Translations under genes and position numbers: made by a program
The notes under the pieces: generated by a model
Seen by the model: only the letters and a program-made list of their open reading frames with translations
Databases searched by the model: none
Told to the model about the DNA's origin: nothing
Origin: Rotaria sordida
Lineage: Eukaryota; Rotifera; Eurotatoria; Philodinida; Philodinidae
DNA: 64,000 nucleotides
NCBI GenBank assembly: GCA_905250125.1
Contig: CAJNOL010001371.1
Span: forward strand, 1-64,000
Direction of reading: 5' to 3'
In this document: piece after piece, positions 56,407 through 64,000 of the stretch
Numbering within the stretch: the stretch's first letter is position 1
Layout of the letters: every line of letters begins with the position of its first letter

Positions 56407-56887
56407 ATATTTGAGTAAGAGCGATACGATCAAGACAAACAATCAAAGCTTTCTTACAGATATATTTTATCATTTCAACGAACCAAAAAAAGTCTTTCGA
56501 TGAAGCAAACTGTTTGATGCATGAAGAATAAACTGAACGGAACTGTTGTACTTTTGTTCATAGGAATCGATTGATCTAATTTTTTTTAAAATTTCCTATA
56601 TAAACAAGAAAGAATATTCTTTTGTGTCCAGTCACTGTCCGTGTTGCAATATCTAGTGATGGATAGGTAATGGCAAAACATGTTTCCATTATTGATATGT
56701 GAGCAAGAGTCCTGATGAATCCTCTGACGATCAGCTTCTAGAGGAATACATTACTTCTATTTACCTATTTTTGGCAAGATTGTGACGAGACGAGATCCAG
56801 AACAATGACGACAGACAAGATGCACTCTAATCGATTAGCTTATTGGCTTTTTCATGATCATAGCCAAGACATATGTGTGATAAGTAG

Positions 56888-57268
56888 AGGTGCACGGAAA
56901 TAAAAACATGTGACGTCAATGATTATTGTATTACATATCTTGGAAATGAGAATGATAATTGGGATGTGCAGAATCGACCTCCAAATGGAAAGTTGTTTTT
57001 CTTCAACAGTATCTTCAATCACTCATGTGTTTCAAATGTCATTTGTATTAGAAACAAGAATACTCGGCAGGTAGTTGTCGTAACTAAAGAGATTGAACCA
57101 TATGAACAAGTTTTCATTCGCGACATTGATCCAAACCGTCCAGTTGTGGAGCGTCAACAATTATTTCAAAACACTTTTGGATTCACATGTAGATGCGATC
57201 GATGTGTTCGTGTAATAGCAACATGCAATGAGGATAAGATACATAATAAGAAATTTCCTCGTTCTTGA
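56888..57268 (+). pseudogene. SET-domain (SMYD-like) methyltransferase fragment
   Basis: 127 open codons follow a TAG at 56885. They contain the second half of a SET domain: FFFNSIFNHSCVSNV (compare NHSC.PN), VVTKEIEPYEQVFI (the GEE region, here with PYE), and a post-SET cysteine cluster CRCDRC. The first half of the SET domain, including the usual G-x-G, is absent upstream, and no in-frame ATG lies before the domain. It is most likely a truncated gene copy, though a spliced upstream exon cannot be fully excluded. Confidence 0.65.
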
Positions 57269-57664
57269 AAGTGAAAGATTGAGATACTAAATGTTTGCTG
57301 ACTTCGTTGTTTGCTTTTTTACTTTGCTTAAAAGAGTCTAAAAACTATGCTTTCGTAAAAGCGTCAAAAATATGAAAGCATCTTTTTAAATGCATGATGA
57401 TGCACTGCCATTTAATCTGAGCACTGGTTTTGCGCCACTTTTTTTAAGTTGAAAAAAACCAACTATTGGCATTCAACAAAAAGCATGATTCTGTGTTCTT
57501 TATTTCATATTGCTCTGCACAAGTATAAACAATTACTCAAGTGCACCTTATATAAACACATAAGTTTCTCTGTAGAAAGCATGCAGAAGTATGGATGCCA
57601 ATCAAATTTTCTTCGCTCACTATCGATATCGTGCTCTGTTCTCTCAACGCGCTTTGTTCTCGTC

Positions 57665-57920
57665 GTAAAGCATGGGTATGACACGTGCTGGTGTTGGTGT
57701 ACGTGCATGGCACCCATGTGAGTACATGGTTTAGGATATACGGATCATTAGTAGTGCGCATACGGGTCTTCACTTGACGATACACCAGCACCCATACCTG
57801 TAGGTGTGGGTGTGGGTGCAAGTTTGATTTTAGACAAGACTCACATCAACACTCACACCGTACCCACTTCCACTAACATCCCCGCGCATCTTCCTACTGC
57901 ACCCACCCCACGCCCGCCCA
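57665..57920. repeat. GT/AC-rich telomere-like tract
   Basis: A G-rich strand (GTGTGGGTGTGGGTGC) switches at about 57840 to a C-rich strand (CACTCACACCGTACCCAC, then CCCACCCCACGCCCGCCCAC), an inverted arrangement like the small hairpins but longer. Confidence 0.65.
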
Positions 57921-58720
57921 CCCTCTCCTAATGCAAATCGATTTTATCTACTGTAATAAAATTATGAAAACATATGCCTAGTGAAAAGTTTCCAGATGAA
58001 CTACAGCCTGAATCATGTCGATCGAAAGATCAGAAGTTTCTTAATTTCTCAAAAAACAAGAAGAATAAATAATAAACTTCCAATTATTTGAAATGATAAA
58101 CATTGAGTAGCAAAATTAGTACGTGACTATAGTGCTAGAAGTTATAGATTATTTTATTGTTAAGGTTTACTGTTAATTTTCCTTTAGCATTCAATAACGA
58201 TAGTCACTTCATGTGTAACTAACTATCATATACATATCTTGGTTGAGTTGCACTATTATAAGAACAAATTCTTGCACATTTTTTTTCATGTTAATTTTAA
58301 ATTGTCATTTGTATTATGCACTCAGTTGAAGATTCAAAGAAAAGTTGAATAGCTTGTCGAACATGTTTTGGGATGTGGATGTGAGATGTTGAGTAAAATG
58401 AAGAATAAAACATATACCTACGCTCACATTGTCGTACATTGCTTAACGTTTTCCTCAAAATCAAATTTTGAACAGAAGAAGTCATGTTTCAGCCAGTTTC
58501 TCCGACATAGTAAGAGATATCGAGCTGAAACTTTTTTCACATATAGTACTTCCTATTTGGGGTGGGTACTTTTTTATTTTAAAAACTTTTACTCTCGTGA
58601 TTTTGGGCAGCTTTCATAAATATTGTCCTAAGAAAAAAAATCAAGAACTTTGTATGGTACGTTCACTATTTTGACTTTTTTATAGAAAGGACAAAAAAAA
58701 TATAAGAAAATTCAAAAAAA

Positions 58721-58788
58721 GGATGTGAATGCAGGTGAGTGGGTGTGAGTTATGGAGGATTACACGCACACATCAACATTCACACTCA
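58721..58788. repeat. GT-rich hairpin, third copy
   Basis: GGATGTGAATGCAGGTGAGT...GGGTGTGAGT is mirrored imperfectly by ACACGCACACATCAACATTC...ACACTCA. Confidence 0.7.
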
Positions 58789-59937
58789 TGTCAAAATTCT
58801 CAAAACTTTCTTTTTCAAGAAAGTAAGCTAGGAATTTTTCAGAAAAAGAACAAAAAAAAACAGCTTTTTTAAGGGTTAATTGGAACCAAGTTATTGATTA
58901 TTAAAAAAATCGATTCTGATTGAAGAAAATTTATGTATATCGATGTTGTAGCCATTGACAATCATCAATCCACTAAAATAAAAAACCAAACAAAACAAAA
59001 TTAGAATTTTGTAGTTGCAGAAAACAAGTAATGTCATCATGGTTTTTCCTCATTAGTACTCACTAATAGGTAAAAACAAGATTCACAATCGTTTAAACAA
59101 AATTACATTGCCCAAAACATCTCTAATTAGATTCATTCGGAACTTAATAACTTAACTACATTACATTAATTGACTTTTATTCTCTATAGTTGTACATGTC
59201 GAGTTACCAATAGATCTAGGCTTATCAACGCAGTTCGTTTTTAGTCTGAAGTATGGAACTCACATATGTTCCTTTGTCTAAATATAGTAACAGAGAGTAT
59301 GTACAGAAAACAATCTCTTCCAGTCTAAAGCTATTTTCCAAGATAATCAGTCACAAGGGTAACGATCTTTTTTTTTTGTTTGCCTTGATCTACAGTAGAT
59401 TTCAAGGCACTATTATGTATTTCGATAAGCCTAGAAACACTGATCTTAATTATTTTCCGAAATTATAACTTGATCAATTCACAATTTTTTACATAGATCA
59501 TATGGTGATTATGACAAATCAATGTATCACTATTCATAACCATCGGACTTTTATATCATTCAAAGTTTTAGCTTGACAATAGTCTGAAGTGTACTATTTA
59601 AAACACTCATAAATGCGTTGTAGCTATTTAAGTTTTACGGAAGACCTTAGAATACTTTAAAACAATCTAAATCATGCCGTTGATATCGTTCAACGTGTTT
59701 TCTCTTGTTAAAGGCCTATGGGAAAGGAGTCTAACATTTGTTACCCTTGATTGCTATGGTCTGTTGTGTTGAGGAGGGGGGGGGGGGGGGAGAGCAGAGG
59801 AGTAGGGAATCGCAAAATCTTCACATTTTATCATCTTTGAAAATATATGTGAGCTCTAGGAAAAAGATGTACAACGTCATAGAAGAGTAGTCTTGAGGAT
59901 TAAACAAAAATTTTATTATCATACCAGCTGTGGAGTT

Positions 59938-62900
59938 CTACGTTTGAATTGAAAATTTTTGTATTCGATTATTTCCTTGGTCACTTACATATAAATTACC
60001 ACTAGCATCAAATTTTAGGTCTCGCGGACCGCTCAATTGATTTGCGCCAACTCCTCCTGTTCCGGTACAACCAACAACACAGATGCCACCTCCCGTATAA
60101 TTCGTTGTCCATTTCACGATTCTGTGGTTCCTTGAATCAGCAATATACGTGTACCTATCAAATAAACACCATAACCAGAGATTAAATTGAATCTTCGACC
60201 GCAATCGAAGTTTCTTAGTACAGTTTCATATGAATTCATGTATGAAACTCAAATAACATATACAATATTAGTCAACAACGGTTATTCTTAAATTCAAGAC
60301 TTTTTTTTAGATTTTCCATTCCTTTGCTGACACTCGCAGACAAAAAGAACTCTAATACTAATTAGACATATATTATAAGGACTAGGAATACGTAAGATAG
60401 AAATCTCTTAAGTTTCAGTTGAAACTGATACTGTTTCTTTGACTACGAGCTCTACATAAAATACAGTACATTGAAATTCATTGTCTGAATATAGAATTCG
60501 ATGAGAGAAGATCTCTAAAGTTTTTCATCTCTTTCAGAACGAAAACTTGTAATGTTATTCCTACAGTATATACAAACGATCCATTCTAGCTACCCTCTAG
60601 CGCTTCGCCTACGTCGATCCTATGTTTCGTGATACTCAGATTGAATAACATATGGAGACGTCTATCATAGTATGTGTTGAGGTATGGGAAGCTTTCAACT
60701 TTCTCCCTACGTACTTTAGAACTTACTGAGAATAGCGATTGAAAAAACCTATCTTTCGGCTTATTCAAATTGTAATCAATTGGTAATTCTAATGAATAAA
60801 CATTGTTTGTTGTCGATTAACATTCTAGATGTGAATGACAAAGTACTCAATGCTTAGTTATTCATGATCATCGAATCAGTATTCTAGTCATAAAGCAAGA
60901 CGCATGACATTTCAATTATGAATACTAGATAACTACAGAATCGATTCTACATTGAACGGGATCGAATGCATTCTGTTTCAATCAGTGCTTAAAACAATCA
61001 TCGACAATAAATTCTGATATCTTCTTATAATTACTTAGTAAAAATCAGTAGTTTCAAGAAACATACCCATTATTATCGACTATTACCGCTAGAGGACGAC
61101 TCAATTGTCCTGAACTGGATCCGGCTGAGCCATTGATGCCAGCTACAGTGATTCCATAGGTTGCTCCAGTCGACCACATTTGCACTCGATTATTGTCAGA
61201 GTCAGCTACATACAATGTTTCACTCGTATCAATGAAATTTCCGAAAGCAGAAAAGAATTGATCTGCTGCTGATCCAGTTCCATTTACACCTGCTATAACT
61301 GTGCCGATTCCACCTGAAGGATTAAACCTGACTATACGATTGTAAGTTGAATCAGTTATAACGATAATATTATTTACATTGATATGTAAATCTCGCATTT
61401 GACCAATTAAAAAAGCTGAACTATTACTAACTATTGTCGTAGCAATAATTGAATTAGGAGCAAAACTTTGTATGCGATAATTATCACTATCAGCGACAAT
61501 CACATTGCCATACTCATCAACGGCAACACCCTTGGGACCCGACAGTAGACTTAAATCATCACCGATAGTTCCATTACCACCAACAAGTATGCCGATAGCC
61601 GTATTAGTATAGTATTTCACAACGCGATGATTGTCCCGATCAGCAATGTACAATGTGTAATTATTGTCAACGAAAATACCCACAGGAACATTAAGTGATC
61701 CCAGATCATGACCACTTGTTCCATTCATGTTGCCAGCAACTGTTACACCTGTTTCATTCCATGTAGCATACGTTGGTATTGTCAATTTCCAAATGCTAGC
61801 TAGTAAAGATGAGAAGAAAAATTCATATTAAATTAATTTATGCACAAGCAAAAGCGATTATATATTACGTGTTGTTGTCATAGTATCAGCAGTTCCTGTG
61901 GAGAATCGGAAAAAAAGATCACAACAAATTTGATTTGCTTTAATCAAGTCTAATGATAATTCTTAAGAATGCGAGATTGATAAGACGCTTTAATTTTATT
62001 TTTTCATATAGTCATCTTTCTTTGACTTTGATAGAAGTAAGAAATGCATACTAAAACTATCGACTTTCTGAGAATTTTATTCGACAGAAAATGAAGGTTC
62101 TTCGCAGTGAATTTCCTAAGAGAGTAACAGATGGGGGACACAAGGTTCGGTGAGACCATATAGTCAAATCATTTTTTGTTATACTTTATTGTTGATAGAT
62201 GGTGAAGTCTATGGTAAGAAATGATCTCGTTTCTAGAAGGGTATCTTGCAGATTCTGACGGCCACATTGACATGGTGACCCTTGAACCTTATCAATGGTT
62301 ATGATTCAAGACTAATAATGAAAATGTGCGTATTATTAGTTAAAAGCAGTCGACATAATCGGATCAAACTAAAGATTTCACTGCCAAACTAATAGGTATA
62401 AAATATAGGCTGCGCTTGGCATACACAAACCGAGAAATTCGAATTGCAAGATATTTTCAATATATGTAAGGCGTTCACAATTGGAAGTTTCAGTAGGTAT
62501 TTTTTCGTACTGGGTGGATAGAGCTCATCGAACTACACAAGAAAAAGTATGTTTTAATTTAAAATATCTTTTTTAAATAAAAGCTAGAGTTTTGGATTTA
62601 TTTTTCCTCACTGTTAGATGTACACTATATTTCACGCTACTCAAAATGATGAATGTACATATAATATATGTTATTATGTCATCATTCTTTGAGAACTCGA
62701 AAAGAAATCTATCTCATGAAAGACAAACTACTACTTTCATTCTTAACAAACCTTAGGTCTTGATAAATATATCTGATATCTAAGTCCGTATCAATCAAAA
62801 TTCAGCGTGAAAATAAGATTCAAGGGAAAAGTGTTTTCGAAGTGTCTATCAAACATGATTTACGAATCGAATGAAGATCAATTCATAATCTTCGATGAAA

Positions 62901-63166
62901 GTGTTCTCAAAAAATGATCTAAGAAATCGTCCAATGAATGAAAAGAAACTGAACAAGACAGTTTTTTTATTCTCAATCTTTCGATGTCTCAGAAAATTTC
63001 ACTCAATTGACAAAAGCATTTCGTCAAACCTGTTGTATTCTGTTGAGATCGAACAAAAATGCCTACGAACAATCCACAAATAACAGCTATCAGTGTGCCA
63101 ATACCGAGCATAAGAAGAAGACAGCAAAGCGGTGAACCAAGACAGCATCGATCATAACTGCTGCAT
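59938..63166 (-). CDS. Membrane-anchored NHL-repeat protein (5' end not found)
   Basis: Four exons join in frame on the minus strand: 63166-63030, 61895-61869, 61799-61067 and 60154-59938, about 370 residues. The first visible exon encodes Cys-rich SSYDRCCLGSP, then a single hydrophobic span (CCLLLMLGIGTLIAVICGLF, then VGIF) ending in a basic/Gln/Thr stalk, so the protein is likely type II with the rest outside the cell. The large exon and last exon encode about five to six NHL blades, each with the YxADxxNxRVxxW/F pattern (YIADRDNHRVVKY, VIVADSDNYRIQSF, YVADSDNNRVQMW, YIADSRNHRIVKW, YVSDQGNNRIQKF), several with N-glycosylation sites. NHL propellers bind ligands. Extracellular ones of this kind are numerous in bdelloids, from memory. 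The start codon exon lies further right or is unrecognised. Confidence 0.78.
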
Positions 63167-64000
63167 CTAAAAAAAACAACATGTGCACAAACCGATAGAT
63201 CAAATGAGTCTTAATAATTTTACAAGCTTCAACATTTACATGTTTAATCACAAAAGGAAAATAGCAGATATTCAAACATCAAAATTTTCAATCTACTTTT
63301 GTTCTTGCAAAGAAGACAATCATTTTTCCTCAATCCGAGAAGAATCATGGATAGATAAAAAAAAAATCTTGTGATACGATAATGGACTAAGGATCATTTA
63401 GTTTAATAGGATTTACTCTAATGAATATAGTTGGGTGGTCGGATACTGTAATGCAAATGTTATCTAGTGGAGTAATAGAGACTTTTCGATGAATTTATTC
63501 AACGTATGAGAGAAGAACGTTTGAACTTAACCTCTAGCTGAAGATCTTAACTATTTCGATAATTGTAGAATATTGCATCAGTTGCGGTCCATACATTCCA
63601 ATGGAAAATTGTTGAACCCTAAGCTCGTCAGTCTTGTGGTCTCTCCACTAATGAATCAAAATGGTATAACTTTGCTTTAAGTTCTCGTATAACTAAAATA
63701 GTATCACATTACAAAAGCAAATCATCCGTTTTATGAAATTATTATTTTATCAGGTTTAAGAACGTTTTATATGGATTCTCTGTTCTTATTTTACTGGTTA
63801 GTCCATAAAGAGCTTGAAGATGAAAATTCATTATTTCAATTCGACTTCAACCAACTCGATTGAGTTTTTTCTGATGGAATAAGAGACTAAGATGAAGTTT
63901 TTACCACTGTCCCGAAAAAAAGCTTTTTCATGATTTCAACCAGATTGACATGTGAATCACTATGGTGAAATTTCTCTACATCTATCATAGTCCTATACGA
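63167..64000. other. Region upstream of the NHL gene
   Basis: Should contain its first exon and promoter, but I could not identify a convincing start. Confidence 0.4.

Larger units (their letters stand above)
57269..59937. other. Intergenic region with GT-rich tracts and poly-G
   Basis: No gene seen. It holds GT/AC-rich tracts (57665-57920, including GGTGTGGGTGTGGGTG at 57802), a GT-rich hairpin (58721-58788), a possible copy of the 12790-family repeat (58470-58600), and 15 consecutive G at 59776-59790. Confidence 0.55.

Noticed and set aside
57537..57821. His-rich ORFs on both strands
   Set aside because: GT/AC-rich repeat artefacts.
63090..63275. Minus-strand ORF at the NHL gene 5' side
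   Set aside because: Reads through the acceptor at 63167 in a different frame from the membrane exon.

Overview
The window looks like animal nuclear DNA and most likely comes from a bdelloid rotifer (Adineta/Rotaria type). It is very AT-rich, with small genes cut by many introns of about 50-60 bases that have clean GT..AG borders. It holds clear metazoan genes (PAX6, DDX41, an RNF38/44-type RING gene, a Rab11-FIP3/4-type gene and a probable TADA3). Pyrimidine-rich splice acceptors lie a few bases upstream of most start codons, as expected if messages receive a trans-spliced leader. The rotifer assignment is inference from these traits and from the TE-rich, NHL-gene-bearing right side; no species-specific sequence was matched.

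Layout. 1-8.4 kb has no gene I can support. It holds a 10-bp satellite, a 200-bp tandem duplication, a MITE-like element and a 560-bp foldback. 8.5-21.2 kb, plus strand: a Rab11-FIP3/4-like gene whose 3' end is lost in a 100-N assembly gap, a beta-trefoil protein of unknown role, and a probable TADA3 with a dead Tc1/mariner copy in intron 1. 23.1-36.8 kb, plus strand: an RNF38/44-like RING-H2 gene; a second RING-H2 gene that also carries the C-terminal (RED) half of a PAX paired domain, the most striking object in the window; DDX41 in 18 exons whose long introns are full of foldback, hAT and MULE remnants; and a small LEA-like gene. The last three are spaced like an operon. 40.1-42.7 kb: PAX6 with paired domain and homeodomain, and a likely alternative last exon giving a paired-only form.

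The right third (43-64 kb) is accessory in character. It has a 3.2-kb IS630/Tc1/mariner-superfamily transposon with 390-bp terminal inverted repeats and a DD83E transposase, an intronless 2-oxoglutarate oxygenase (minus strand), a 1.75-kb element bounded by TACTTC-rich arrays, GT-rich hairpins resembling degenerate telomere repeats, an intronless GNAT acetyltransferase, a broken SET-domain gene and a membrane-anchored NHL-repeat gene (minus strand).

Functionally the left and middle parts are housekeeping and developmental: endosome traffic, SAGA/ADA acetylation, ubiquitin ligation, RNA helicase/splicing and eye/neural patterning. Exon borders were placed by hand from splice sites and reading-frame continuity; first exons and UTRs are the least certain.
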